Positions 18,501 to 27,738 of a stretch of 64,000 bases of DNA are shown in pieces. Within the stretch, counting starts at the first letter, position 1, and each line of letters starts with the position of its first letter. A program made the translations under genes and the position numbers. Origin of the DNA: CAVRUD01 sp963849635 (GTDB taxonomy: Bacteria; Chloroflexota; Chloroflexia; Thermomicrobiales; UBA6265). The stretch covers positions 21,481-85,480 of the forward strand of contig CAWKIA010000009.1 of assembly GCA_963849635.1 (NCBI GenBank), in the 5' to 3' direction. The notes beneath the pieces are model-generated. The model did not search any database, was not told the origin of the DNA, and saw only the letters and a list, made by a program, of their open reading frames with translations.

Positions 18501-18562
18501 CGGCGGGACGGTCGTCCGATCTGTGAGTCGTCATCTCTGTGTCCAATGCGGGGCGGTACTGT

Positions 18563-18600
18563 GAAGGGTACGACATTGGCGGCGGCATGTCGTACCCTTC
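18563..18600. promoter_or_regulatory. Perfect 14-bp inverted repeat between divergent genes
   Basis: GAAGGGTACGACAT (18563-18576) and ATGTCGTACCCTTC (18587-18600) pair perfectly around a 10-nt loop TGGCGGCGGC. It stands in the RusA/purN divergent gap, where a terminator would serve neither gene. It could be an operator, an RNA hairpin in a leader, or a small repeat element. Confidence 0.5.
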
Positions 18601-18656
18601 CCCGGCGGTAGTGCGAGTTTGCATCTGTCGGTTTCCGCGACGCCGGGGTGGACGGA

Positions 18657-18705
18657 CCCGGGGGTTGAAACCCCGGGCTACCTCCTACGAAGCCCTTCCA
18701 GGGCT
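18657..18705. repeat. Dispersed GTTGAAAC hairpin repeat, copy 1
   Basis: CCCGGGG-GTTGAAA-CCCCGGG (18657-18677) is followed by AGCCCT-TCC-AGGGCT (18691-18705). Related GGTTGAAACC-centred hairpins recur near 51.2 kb and 60.2 kb, indicating a REP-like family. Confidence 0.55.
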
Positions 18706-18786
18706 GAGCACGGGTGGTTTCCTCCGGGCCATCCGGCCTTTGCAGACTGGGACAAAGTCAGCGTAGTTAGGGAGCGGACCAGGGCA

Positions 18787-19473
18787 ATGGCCGGCGTTGT
18801 CGAAACTCAGCAACAGATCGCTTCCGCTGCCGATGAGTCTGCTCACCCGTTGAATCTTGCGGTCCTGCTATCGGGGACAGGTCGGTCGCTCGCCAACCTG
18901 CTCCGCGTGATTGACGCCGGCTCGCTCCAGGCGCGGATCTCCGTGGTGATTAGCTCTAGGCCAGCAGTTCGTGGCCTAGAGATAGCCGATGGTGCGGGCA
19001 TTGCAACAGCAGTGATCGAGCGCAAGGGCTTTCCTGACGACATCGCCTACAGCGAGGCGGTGTATGCGGTCTTGGCACCCTACCAGCCTGATCTGATCGT
19101 GATGGCCGGATTTCTCCGCAAGCTCGTGGTCCGGCCGGAGTGGGAAGGTCGGATTCTCAACATCCATCCGGCGTTGCTGCCTGAGTCGGCGGCGGCGGGC
19201 AAGGGGTTCTATGGCGAGCGCGTCCACGCGGCGGTGATCGCCAGCGGCGCCCATGAGTCGGGGGCATCAGTGCATGTCGTCGACAACGAGTATGACGCAG
19301 GGCCGGTAGTGATGCGCGCGATCGTCCCAGTCCTGCCAGATGACACGCCCGCATTGCTCGGAGCGCGGGTGTTCGCCGCCGAATGTGAGCTCTATCCAGA
19401 GGCGATCCGCACCTACGCCGCCGCTCACCTGGATCTGATCGTCGCCGGGCGCCGCCAACAATCAGGCGGCTGA
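18787..19473 (+). CDS. purN: Phosphoribosylglycinamide formyltransferase
   Basis: Transfers formyl from 10-formyltetrahydrofolate to GAR in purine synthesis. Seen: the phosphate loop VLLSGTGRSLANLL, the core VMAGFLRKLV, the catalytic Asn-His in LNIHPALLPES, GKGFYGERVHAAV, and the catalytic Asp region VVDNEYDAGPVVMRA. Usual PurN has SGNGSN at the first motif, so SGTGRS is a mild variant. Length is 228 residues with an N-terminal extension of about 20. The ATG at 18787 is used because the open frame upstream runs through the repeat element at 18657-18705. Its stop overlaps the convergent MOSC gene by 12 bp. Confidence 0.88.
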   Translation: MAGVVETQQQIASAADESAHPLNLAVLLSGTGRSLANLLRVIDAGSLQARISVVISSRPAVRGLEIADGAGIATAVIERKGFPDDIAYSEAVYAVLAPYQPDLIVMAGFLRKLVVRPEWEGRILNIHPALLPESAAAGKGFYGERVHAAVIASGAHESGASVHVVDNEYDAGPVVMRAIVPVLPDDTPALLGARVFAAECELYPEAIRTYAAAHLDLIVAGRRQQSGG

Positions 19474-20058
19474 GCCGGCCGCGTAGACCAGATCCCCGGG
19501 ACGGATCGACACCGGCGCTCCCTGATAGATCGTGTAGTAGCCACGCATCCCGTCCGACAGGAATTGGACCGCCTCTGTCACCGACCGATCCGGGCGCTGG
19601 TCGTCCGGGAACCGCATGGCATACCGTGAGAACTCGACACACGGGTCCGCAACGATGACCCGCTCAAGATCGATATTCTCCCCATCGCTGGATCGAATAT
19701 GGATCCCGGAACTGACCTCGGATTCGTTGAGGTACCGGTCACACCGCACCAGGATGTTCTCGCCGGCAATGCCGTCGGCCAGCCAGTCGCCGAACCGCTT
19801 CCGGATCTCGTCGTAGTGGGCGGTGAAGAGCACCGAGATCGCGTTCGAGCCCCTGCTCTTGGAGCGCGGATGCTGGGCGTGATGGACATCGTCGAGCCGG
19901 GTTCCATCATCGGTGAAACCGTTGACGCCGCCTGGTTCGAGTTCGAGGCGGGGCACCGAGACGATCCCGGCCGGATCGTAGCGAGTGTGCGGCCGCTCCC
20001 CAACCTTGAGGCTAGTCGTCTGGACCTGCAGCCGGATAATCTCGCCTAGAAGTTCCAT
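19462..20058 (-). CDS. MOSC-domain protein
   Basis: A 198-residue protein. MOSC landmarks are HYDEIRKRFGDWL, GIAGENILVRCDRY and the conserved cysteine in IVADPCVEFSRYAM. MOSC domains bind or transfer sulfur from a cysteine persulfide and occur in molybdenum-cofactor sulfurases and in YiiM-type detoxification reductases. No partner is fused here. The ATG at 20058 has GGAGCC upstream and lies inside the end of the PAP2 gene (13-bp overlap), making it the last gene of a four-gene minus-strand operon. Confidence 0.75.
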   Translation of the reverse strand: MELLGEIIRLQVQTTSLKVGERPHTRYDPAGIVSVPRLELEPGGVNGFTDDGTRLDDVHHAQHPRSKSRGSNAISVLFTAHYDEIRKRFGDWLADGIAGENILVRCDRYLNESEVSSGIHIRSSDGENIDLERVIVADPCVEFSRYAMRFPDDQRPDRSVTEAVQFLSDGMRGYYTIYQGAPVSIRPGDLVYAAGSAA

Positions 20059-20724
20059 AGCCGGCTCCCCGAACGAAGATAGCGTCCAATCAGGTAGATC
20101 AGCGTGAGCAGCGTCGCGGTCGCGAGAAGGTATCCGCCGAGGACATCGGACGGCCAGTGAGCGCCGGTGAAGATCCGGGCGGCGCCAACGAGCAGGACGA
20201 TCAGGATCGATCCCGCGATGGCGACGGCGCGGAGCATGCCCGGCGGGAAGTTCTGCCAGGAGATCCAGGCGAGCGCCCCGAAGAGCAGCAATGCCCCCGA
20301 CGAATGACCGCTTGGGAACCCGAGTCCGTCGGCCCGCTCGGTGACGCGCACGAGATCCGGAGTCGGCCGGGGGCTGTCGATCCACCCTTTCACCGTCGTG
20401 TTCAGTGCCCGGATGCCCATCACCGCGCCGATGAGCAGGACATCTTGGGCTCGGCCCAGGCGTCCCAGCCAGAGGGCAGCCGCGATTGCGATCACCGCCC
20501 CCGTTGCGTACGACCCGATCCAATTGCCGAAGTCGGCGAGCGCCTCGGTCAGGATTGCCATCCGGAGACTGGACCCATCCGGCAACGCGCACGTCACCGG
20601 TGAGAATTCCGTCACCCGCCGCGAGGAGACTCAACGTCAATCCCAGCGCCCAGGAGATCACCGCTGCCACGGCGAGAGCGAACGGCGGTGACGTATTCGG
20701 GTGGTCCAGGGCACCGGCGGTCAT
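20046..20724 (-). CDS. PAP2-family membrane phosphatase, one frameshift
   Basis: Membrane phosphatase of the PAP2 / undecaprenyl-pyrophosphate phosphatase type. The three motifs are KGWIDSPRP, FPSGHSSGALL and ARIFTGAHWPSDVLGG, with the expected Lys, Arg, His and Asp residues between transmembrane helices. The first 50-odd codons (AAVISWALGLTLSLLAAG) are in another frame. One surplus base near 20560-20570 separates GWVQ from LRMAILTEALADFGNWIG. Corrected length is about 225 residues. The ATG overlaps the TGA of the CBS gene (ATGA), so translation is probably coupled. Confidence 0.8.
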
Positions 20725-21200
20725 TCACCGGCTTCCTGGTGGAACTCCGCTTCGCCGCATGCTGGGCATCGTGCTGGTGACGTCAGGCCATAGATCGTGG
20801 CATGGCAAGCGTCGCATTCCCAGGGACTCGTCGCGTACAGCCTGAGGAGATCCGACCGGGTCACCACACCGACCAGGGCAGGTCCATCGACGACCGGAAG
20901 GAGATGGACGCCGTGCAGGCCCATGAGCTGCGCGGCGTCGGCCGCCGATGCGGTCGCGCCGATGGTGATCACACCCCTACTCATGACGTCCGCCACCGTG
21001 GCACCCGATTTCGACAGGATGTCGTGCTCGCTAACCACCCCGACCAGCGCTCCGAGCGGATCGACCACCGGTGCTTCACTGGCGCGAGCGGCGACCAGTG
21101 CCCTGGCCGTATCGATGAGGGTATCCGAGGGCTGAGCGGTTGGACCATCGGTCTTGATCACCCGGGCGAGCGGGGTCTGTTCGTGGGCTGCCTGTGTCAT
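20721..21200 (-). CDS. CBS-domain pair protein with C-terminal zinc ribbon
   Basis: A 159-residue protein. Two CBS motifs (residues ~15-70 and ~72-130: PVVDPLGALVGVVSEHDIL and LLPVVDGPALVGVVTRSDLL) form a nucleotide-binding Bateman module. The tail has four cysteines in WECDACHATIYG and ARCPACGEAEF, a rubredoxin-like zinc ribbon. CBS pairs sense adenosine ligands; the effector partner is not fused and is unknown. The gene lies 20 bp after the CoA-binding gene and overlaps the PAP2 start, so it is in one operon. Confidence 0.83.
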   Translation of the reverse strand: MTQAAHEQTPLARVIKTDGPTAQPSDTLIDTARALVAARASEAPVVDPLGALVGVVSEHDILSKSGATVADVMSRGVITIGATASAADAAQLMGLHGVHLLPVVDGPALVGVVTRSDLLRLYATSPWECDACHATIYGLTSPARCPACGEAEFHQEAGE

Positions 21201-21220
21201 GTCCCGTGCTCCCCGCTCTC

Positions 21221-21715
21221 TCAGGCGATCCGGCGCCGGCTGCTGATGACGCCGGTGTTCATGCCGACGAGATTGAGCCCGCCAAAGAAGCGGGCGTGCT
21301 CGATCTTGACGCAGCGGTCTTGGACGACATCCAGGCCCGCCGCGCGGGCCATCGCGGCCGCCTCTTCGTTGCGGATGCCAAGTTGGAGCCACAACACTTT
21401 GGCGCCGATCGCAATCGCGCTCTCGGCGACAGGTGGAACGTCCTGGGGCTTGCGGAAGACATCGACGATCTCGACGGGCCGAGGAATCTCTTCCAGGCTG
21501 GAATAGACCTGCTGGCCCAGGATCGTCTGGCCGGCGTACTTCGGGTTGACTGGGATCACGTCGTAGCCGTTGGCCACCATGTAGATCGCGGCGAAGTGGC
21601 TGGGACGCATGGGGTCGGCCGAAAGGCCAACCATCGCGATCGTCTTGTAGGTTGTGAGGATGCGGAGGCGATCGAAGGCGCTGGCGGACGGAGCCCAATC
21701 GGTGGGTTCACTCAT
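21221..21715 (-). CDS. CoA-binding (Rossmann) domain protein, YccU-like
   Basis: A 164-residue single-domain protein matching the CoA-binding/succinyl-CoA-synthetase-alpha N-terminal fold. Seen are TIAMVGLSADPMRPSHFAA, the YDVIPVNPKYAGQTILGQ segment, VDVFRKPQDVPPV and LQLGIRNEEAAAMARAAGL near a conserved CVKIEH. Proteins of this group bind CoA or a dinucleotide; their physiological role is poorly defined. The start ATG is followed by SEPTDWAP and lies 147 bp from the divergent SDR gene. It heads the operon with the CBS, PAP2 and MOSC genes. Confidence 0.82.
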   Translation of the reverse strand: MSEPTDWAPSASAFDRLRILTTYKTIAMVGLSADPMRPSHFAAIYMVANGYDVIPVNPKYAGQTILGQQVYSSLEEIPRPVEIVDVFRKPQDVPPVAESAIAIGAKVLWLQLGIRNEEAAAMARAAGLDVVQDRCVKIEHARFFGGLNLVGMNTGVISSRRRIA

Positions 21716-21862
21716 GGAGAACAAGACCTCGGTGCGAACGTGCCGGCGCCGCGCGAGTGCGGCGGACTGTGCCATTATCGCCGCCTGACGGCGTGCGCGC
21801 CGCACATCATGGTGATCGAACGCGGTGGTCGTCTCGTTGGATTGCGAAGAAAGGCATGTGGA

Positions 21863-22645
21863 ATGGGAGATTTTTCGGGGAAGGTCGCGCTTGTCACTGG
21901 GGCCGGCTCCGGCATCGGCCGTGCGACCGCGATTCACCTGGCGGCGGGCGGCGCCAATGTCGTCGGCCTCGGGCGGACCCAGGCTGACCTGGATGAGACG
22001 ACCCGCCAGATCGAGGCAGTTGGTGGCAAGGCGGCCTCGGTCATCGCCGACATCTCCGATGCCGAGCAAATGCAGGTAGCCGTGAACGAGGCTGCTTCGC
22101 AGTGGGACCGCCTCGACTACGTGATGGTGAATGCGGGATTCAACGGGGTCTGGGCCTCGCTCGAAGATCTTGAACCGCATGAGTGGGACCGGACTCTGGC
22201 GGTCAATCTAACTGGGACATTTTTGACGACGAAGTACTCCGTGCCGCATCTGAAGCGCCAGGGCGGCGCGATCGTGGTCGTCTCCTCGGTGAATGGCAGC
22301 CGCATCTTTGGCAACACCGGTGCGACGGCGTACTCCTGCTCGAAAGCCGGCCAGGTCGCGTTCGCGAAGATGACGGCCCTGGAACTGGCGCCGCACGGGA
22401 TCAGGGTCAACGTGATCTGCCCGGGAGCGATCGAATCCAACATTCACGCCACGACAGTTGCCCGCAACCTCGATGAGATCAAGATGCCGGTCGTCTTCCC
22501 CAAGGGCTGGCACCCGCTGCGCGGCGACTTCGGCAAGCCGGAGCAGGTTGCGCGCCTGGCTGGCTTCCTCTTCTCCGACGACGCTGACCACATTACCGGC
22601 ACCGAGATGTGGATCGACGGCGGCGAATCGCTGATGCGCGGATAG
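21863..22645 (+). CDS. Short-chain dehydrogenase/reductase
   Basis: A 260-residue classical SDR: cofactor loop LVTGAGSGIGRATA, NAG motif VMVNAGFNG, catalytic serine region VVVSSVNGS, YSCSKAGQVAF with Tyr and Lys, and GTEMWIDGGESL at the C-terminus. Arg after the glycine loop (GLGRTQAD) leans towards NADP(H). The substrate is not predictable. The ATG at 21863 is chosen from the family N-terminus (FSGKVALVTG). It is followed 10 bp later by the TPR-S41 gene. Confidence 0.88.
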   Translation: MGDFSGKVALVTGAGSGIGRATAIHLAAGGANVVGLGRTQADLDETTRQIEAVGGKAASVIADISDAEQMQVAVNEAASQWDRLDYVMVNAGFNGVWASLEDLEPHEWDRTLAVNLTGTFLTTKYSVPHLKRQGGAIVVVSSVNGSRIFGNTGATAYSCSKAGQVAFAKMTALELAPHGIRVNVICPGAIESNIHATTVARNLDEIKMPVVFPKGWHPLRGDFGKPEQVARLAGFLFSDDADHITGTEMWIDGGESLMRG

Positions 22646-22655
22646 AGTCCGGCAC

Positions 22656-24329
22656 GTGACGAGCGAGGGCAGAGTGAATACGACAGGCGACTTTCTCCGG
22701 ACGCTCGCACGGGCAGAGCGCGCCACGGCTGACGAGCGGTGGACCGACGCGGCAGATTTCTGGGCGGAGATTGTCAGCATCAACCCGGTCGAGGGCCGTT
22801 TTTGGCTCGAGCTGGGGACCGCTCAGGAACAAGCGGGCCGGTTCGAAGCCGCAATCGCTTCGTTGGAACGCGCCTTCTCCCTCCGCGCGGCCTACCCGGC
22901 CGAGACCGCCTGCGCAATCGCCCGATGCTACGCACGCGTGGGTCGGAATGAGCCCGCGCTTGACTGGCTCGAACGCGCGGTCGGGATGGGTCTACGCTAC
23001 CTCGATCCCGTCCGGCAGGACGACGCCTTCGCCGCAATACGCGATAACGCCCGGTTCAGGTCCGCGCTCGGGATGGTCGATACCTTGAGGTTGAGCCGGG
23101 ACGAGGGCTGGCGGTCAGACCTCGTGTTCCTCGTCCGCGAGATCGAGCGCCGTGCCTACAACCCCTTTCTGTTTGTCACCCGGGAGCAATTCCAATCCGC
23201 GGTGGCGGACCTCGATCGCTCGATCCCCGATACAAGTGACGCCGGGATCATCGTGGCAATGCAACGGCTGATCACACTCCTTGGAGATGGCCACGCACGT
23301 CTCCGCGCCCCTCGCGACCGGGCAGATTTGCAGCGGGCGGCGCCGGTCCAGTTCTACCTGTTCGAGGAGGGGTTGTTCGTCACGGCCGCCAGTGAGCAAC
23401 ACGCCGGGCTGGTCGGATGCCGGGTCGACGCCATTGGCGAGACGCCGGTCGCGCAGGTAGTTGACGCCGTTACACCTCTTCTACCCCGCGACAACGGCAA
23501 CGAACAATGGATCAAGGAGACGCTGCCACCTCGCTTGCGCGAACTGGCAACGCTGCACGCCCTGGGGCTGACGCCCGACGAGGATCACCTCCCGCTTCTG
23601 GTCACCGACCAGACTGGCGAGCAGCACAGTGTCCGAGTTGAGTCGGATCCTGACCTGCGCGCTTCGGAGTTGCGGGAGGCGTTCCCCGCGCCGGAGGGAT
23701 GGACGTTCCTACCGGACACTCTGCAAACTGAGCGCCCCTGGTACCTGACGAATCCGGATCTCGCCTACTGGTTCCGCCACGATCCCGGCAATCATCTGGT
23801 CTACATGCAGTTCAACTCGGTTCGGAACGCGCCAGGCGAACCGTTCGCCGATTTCTGTGCCCGGCTGTTCCGGCTACTGGAGGATCTGCCGGGCGTGCGT
23901 CTGATCATTGACATTCGCTGGAACAGCGGCGGCAACACCCTACTCACCCACCAATTGCTCTACAAGATCATCGGCAGCCCGCGGGTCAACCAGCGCGGCC
24001 AACTGTTCGTCATCATCGGCCGCCGCACGTTTTCGGCGGCCCAGAACTTCACCAGCATGCTCGACCGGCACACGAATGCGATTCTCGTTGGGGAGCCAAC
24101 TGGATCGAGCCCGACGTTCATCGGCGAGAGCGTCGATTTCGAACTGCCCTATAGCCGCGTCCAGGCAAACATCTCCGACCTGCGCTGGGTGGGAACCTGG
24201 CCGGACGACTACCGCACCTGGATCGCCCCGAGTTTGTACGCCCCACCGACCTTCGCTGCTTTCAGTGAGAACCGAGACCCTGCGATGGAGGCGATTCTGG
24301 GGTATGAGGCGTCGTATCCGCATTCGTAG
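22656..24329 (+). CDS. Peptidase S41-like protein with N-terminal TPR segment
   Basis: A 557-residue protein starting at GTG. Residues ~8-110 form TPR-like helices (ADFWAEIVSINPVEGRFWLELG and FEAAIASLERAFSL). An S41/C-terminal-processing-peptidase-like core follows: the GDGHARLR motif near 210, LIIDIRWNSGGN near 415 and the candidate nucleophile serine in RRTFSAAQNFTSML near 460. There is no signal peptide or PDZ repeat, so unlike most CtpA proteins it seems cytoplasmic. It is probably co-transcribed with the SDR upstream. The function is uncertain and could be a tricorn-like hydrolase. Confidence 0.75.
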   Translation: MTSEGRVNTTGDFLRTLARAERATADERWTDAADFWAEIVSINPVEGRFWLELGTAQEQAGRFEAAIASLERAFSLRAAYPAETACAIARCYARVGRNEPALDWLERAVGMGLRYLDPVRQDDAFAAIRDNARFRSALGMVDTLRLSRDEGWRSDLVFLVREIERRAYNPFLFVTREQFQSAVADLDRSIPDTSDAGIIVAMQRLITLLGDGHARLRAPRDRADLQRAAPVQFYLFEEGLFVTAASEQHAGLVGCRVDAIGETPVAQVVDAVTPLLPRDNGNEQWIKETLPPRLRELATLHALGLTPDEDHLPLLVTDQTGEQHSVRVESDPDLRASELREAFPAPEGWTFLPDTLQTERPWYLTNPDLAYWFRHDPGNHLVYMQFNSVRNAPGEPFADFCARLFRLLEDLPGVRLIIDIRWNSGGNTLLTHQLLYKIIGSPRVNQRGQLFVIIGRRTFSAAQNFTSMLDRHTNAILVGEPTGSSPTFIGESVDFELPYSRVQANISDLRWVGTWPDDYRTWIAPSLYAPPTFAAFSENRDPAMEAILGYEASYPHS

Positions 24330-24669
24330 GCGCCGGCGATCTCGGTGGCTTTGGTGACCTTGGCGGCGGATGGGCCGGGCGAACACACAGATCAGACGTA
24401 CGCCCTCGAGCCTGTTAGGTAGTTGGCGACGTGACAAGCAGGGGGACGACGCGATGGAGCATCAGGCAGGCGAAGGCGACGAAGTGCAGCCCCGCGACGG
24501 TCCTCGCAGCCAGCGCTGGGTCTGCTCGTAGTCAGCATGCCAGGGGGCAGGTTGGTCGGCGGAAGGCGCCAAGGGCACCGGCCCGCACCATCCAGCGCAG
24601 CCCGCAGGCACCGCCCCCTTCGGACGCCGCACAAGTCCGGCGCGGCTGCTCCGTTGCCCCGGAGGGTGC
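24330..24669. other. Intergenic region, no gene recognised
   Basis: Lies between the convergent S41 and phosphoesterase genes. Frames on both strands stay open for up to 80 codons, but their translations are Arg/Pro-rich and show no family features. One short hydrophobic stretch on the minus strand (near 24.45 kb) has no start or context to support it. Confidence 0.5.
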
Positions 24670-26207
24670 CTAACTGACCGGGGTGGCGACTGCAGGCGTC
24701 GCGGCCGGGGTGCGAGTACCGGCGTCGCGGCCGGATCCTGGGTGAAGTCGAACGCGGGCAGCAAATTGTTGGCGGCCGCGTCCCGGTCGGTCAACGGCGC
24801 AAGACCGAACCGCCACTCGATGAATCGCAGGATCGACGTCGTGTCGTACAGGGTATGGTCGACGAACCCGCGTCGAGCGTACGGGGAGACGATCAGCGTT
24901 GGGACGCGGCCGCCTGGTCCCCAACGGTCGACGACTGGCGGCGCGACGTGGTCGTACCAGCCTCCGAAGTCGTCGTAGGTGACGATGATCGCGGTCTTCT
25001 CCCACAGAGGCGTGTTCTGGACCCGCGCGATCAGGTCGAGGACGTGCGTCTCTGCCGACTCGATGGCGGAATAGCCGGCGTGCTCGTCGTAGATCCCGAG
25101 TGGCTTGATGAAGGAGACCGCCGGCAGGGAGCCGGCCTCGAGGCCGGCCAAAAAATCGGTCTCATCCCTGAAGTGGTCGGCGCGGCCGGGTGTCCCTTCT
25201 CCGTAGGCCGCGAAGTACACCAGTGGCTGGTGGTGGAAGACGAAGGTAGGCGCCGGTTTGCCGGCGACCGCGTCGTTCCACCCGCCGGCGTACCAGGCCC
25301 AATCGATGCCCGCCGCGCTCAACCGCTCGCCGATCGTTGGCAGGTCCGACGGCGGCATCCGCTGGGCATCCGGGGTGCCAGATTCGAACGGCGGGGCGAA
25401 GGGTTGGGCATCGTTGACCAGATAGCCATCCGGGGTGACGTCGCCGTCCTTGGTCACGTCGACGAGTCGGCCGTCGGCGTCGAGTACCGGCTCGGCGATG
25501 ATGTCCGCCGGGGCGTTCGCCCATGTCGGGGTGCAGGCGCAGACAAGCCAGAGGTGGTTGAGTAGCGAGCCGCCGAAGGCGGCGGTGAAGAAGTTGTCGC
25601 AGAGTGTGTACTGGGTTGCCATGTTGTAGAGAGGGAGTTCCCAGGTATCGTGGTAGCCCATGACCAGCCCGCCGGAATCGGTGAAGGCGACGAACTTGTC
25701 CATCTTGCCGCCGTTCATCTGGAGTTGATGCTGGTAGAACCGATGCACAGGCGAAGGGACGATCTCGTCGAGCGCGACGTATTGATCGAGCGGGAACGGC
25801 GCGTTTGGCAGATCGGATGGGAACCGCGTATCCGGCGCCGGGGTGGGGTAGGCGTTGATCGGTTGCGGGAGTTGGTCGTAGACCTTGCCGTCCTTGTCGA
25901 CCTGGGGTACCAGGGCACCCGGCGACTCCAGCCCGTTGGCACCGGGGAAGAACCCGTAGAGATTATCGAACGGATGATTCTCCAGGTAGATGACGACGAT
26001 GTGGTCGATCGGCGCGTCGGCCGGAGTCGCCGGCGTGGCGACTGCGCCCGGAGTCGCCGATTGAGCGACGACACCGCCTCTCCGCAAACCCGCGAGACCC
26101 AAACCAGCCGTCAACCCACCGACGCCCCGCCGCAGCGCCGTGCGCCGAGTTGATCGCGCCGCCAATGTTCGCGCCCAAGCGTCAAACCTGCTTTCGTCCA
26201 CGGTCAC
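24670..26207 (-). CDS. Exported phosphoesterase (phospholipase C / acid phosphatase family), one frameshift near the C-terminus
   Basis: A protein of about 510 residues. The N-terminus has a twin-arginine signal (RSTRRTALRRGVGGLTAGLG) and an Ala-Thr-Pro-rich linker. The phosphoesterase core has IDHIVVIYLENHPFDNLYG (metal site), CDNFFTAAFGGSLLNH, SFIKPLGIYDEHAGYS, and IIVTYDDFGGWYDHV with Asp/His ligands. The family hydrolyses phospholipids or phosphomonoesters outside the cell. The frame drifts near 24711-24720, inside a 14-bp direct repeat (GGCGTCGCGGCCGG). In the alternative frame the protein ends TPAATPAVATPVS at 24670, matching the tail composition of other exported proteins here. The start GTG at 26207 has AGGAAG six bases upstream. 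Confidence 0.8.
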
Positions 26208-26263
26208 CCACAACTTCCTGTTGCCTGAGAGCCCTCTTGCCCGTTCATGCGCGCTGAGCCCAT

Positions 26264-27645
26264 TCAGCTCTTCTCCGCCGCGGCCCCCACCAGCTTGCTG
26301 CTGCTCGCCGCCTTGCGCAGTGCCTGGTCGAGGTCCCAGCAGATGTCGTCGGGGTCTTCGAGGCCGACGGAGATGCGGACGAGGTCCGGGCTGACACCGG
26401 CCGAGATCTGTTGCTCGTCGGAGAGCTGCTGGTGGGTGGTGCTGCCTGGGTGGATGATCAGGGTCTTGGCATCGCCGATGTTGGCCAGGTGGGAGATGAG
26501 GCGGAGCTCTTCGATGAATCGCGAGCCCGTCTCGCGTCCACCGGCCACGCCGAAGGTAAAGACCGCCCCGGCGCCGTTCGGTAGGTAGCGCTCCTTCAGG
26601 GCCCGGTAGGGGCTGTCGGGCAGACCGGGGTAGCTGACCCAGCTTACCTGCGGGTGCTCGGCGAGGAACGCCGCCACTTTCTCTGCGTTCTCGACGTGTC
26701 GGGCCATTCGCACCGGAAGCGTCTCCAGGCCCTGGAGGAAGAGGAAGGAGCTGAACGGGCTGAGGGCGGGACCGAGATCGCGCACGTTCTCGACCCGGGC
26801 CTTCATCAGGTAGCCGTAGACGCCGAAGGTCTCGTAGAAGCGGATGCCGTGGTAGCCGGGAGACGGCTCCGTCATCCCGGGGAAGTTGCCATTGTCCCAG
26901 GGGAAGAGGCCGCTCTCGACGATCACGCCGCCGATGGTGGTGCCATGGCCGCCGATGAACTTGGTGGCGGAGTGGACGACGATATCGGCGCCGTGCTCGA
27001 ACGGGCGGCAGAGGGCCGGGGTGGCGAAGGTGTTGTCGATCATCAGCGGGATGCCCGCTTCATGGGCGACGTCGGCGACAGCGGCGATGTCGAGCACGTC
27101 GATCCGAGGGTTGCCGATCGTCTCGCGCGTAGAGCACCTTGGTCTTGTGGTGTGATCGCCCGGCGGAAGTTCTCCGGGTCTGACGGGTCGACGAAGACGA
27201 CATCGACGCCCCAGCGCCGCATGGTGATGTCGAATTGCGTGTACGTCCCGCCATAGAGGGCCGACGATGCGACGATTTGGTCGCCGGGGCCGAGGAGGGA
27301 GACGAGGGCGATGTACTGGGCCGCCTGCCCTGAGGCGACGGCGAGCGCACCGACTCCCCCTTCCAGGGCGGCGATCCGCTCCTCGAAGGCGGCGGTCGTC
27401 GGGTTCATGATCCGGGTGTAGATGTTGCCGAAACGCTGCAGGGCGAAGAGCTCGGCGGCGTGGTTGGTGTCCTCGAAGACGTACGAGGATGTCTGGTAGA
27501 TCGGCATCGCCCGCGACCCGGTGGTGGGATCGGGCTGCTGTCCAGCGTGAATCGCCAGGGTATCGAACTTGAAGACGCGGTCTTCGGCTGGCTCGTACGG
27601 CTCGCTGCCGTTTGACGACGGATGGTTGGGATGTACCGCAGGCAT
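26264..27645 (-). CDS. metY: O-acetylhomoserine aminocarboxypropyltransferase, two frameshifts
   Basis: PLP enzyme making homocysteine (or methionine with methanethiol) from O-acetylhomoserine. The N-terminal portion (FDTLAIHAGQQPDPTTGSRA, YQTSSYVFEDT) is in 27043-27645. The C-terminal portion has IDNTFATPAL, the PLP lysine in HSATKFIGGHGTTIGG and RISVGLEDPDDI. Between them KTKVLYA lies in a third frame, so two surplus bases, near 27157 and 27131, break the gene within about 26 bp. Corrected length is about 459 residues. The ATG has a strong GGGAGG site. The double hit in one short stretch points to local read errors. Confidence 0.88.
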
Positions 27646-27738
27646 CTTTTCCTCCCAGATGAGCCGGCTCCATGCGCCAACTCGGGTTCAGATGGACTCT
27701 ACTTTTAGTGCCCAAACGTGAGTGATAAGAGCCTAGGC

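Noticed and set aside
24392..24673. Small ORFs on both strands after the phosphoesterase
   Set aside because: No start signals, no family sequence, Arg/Pro-rich translation; treated as non-coding.
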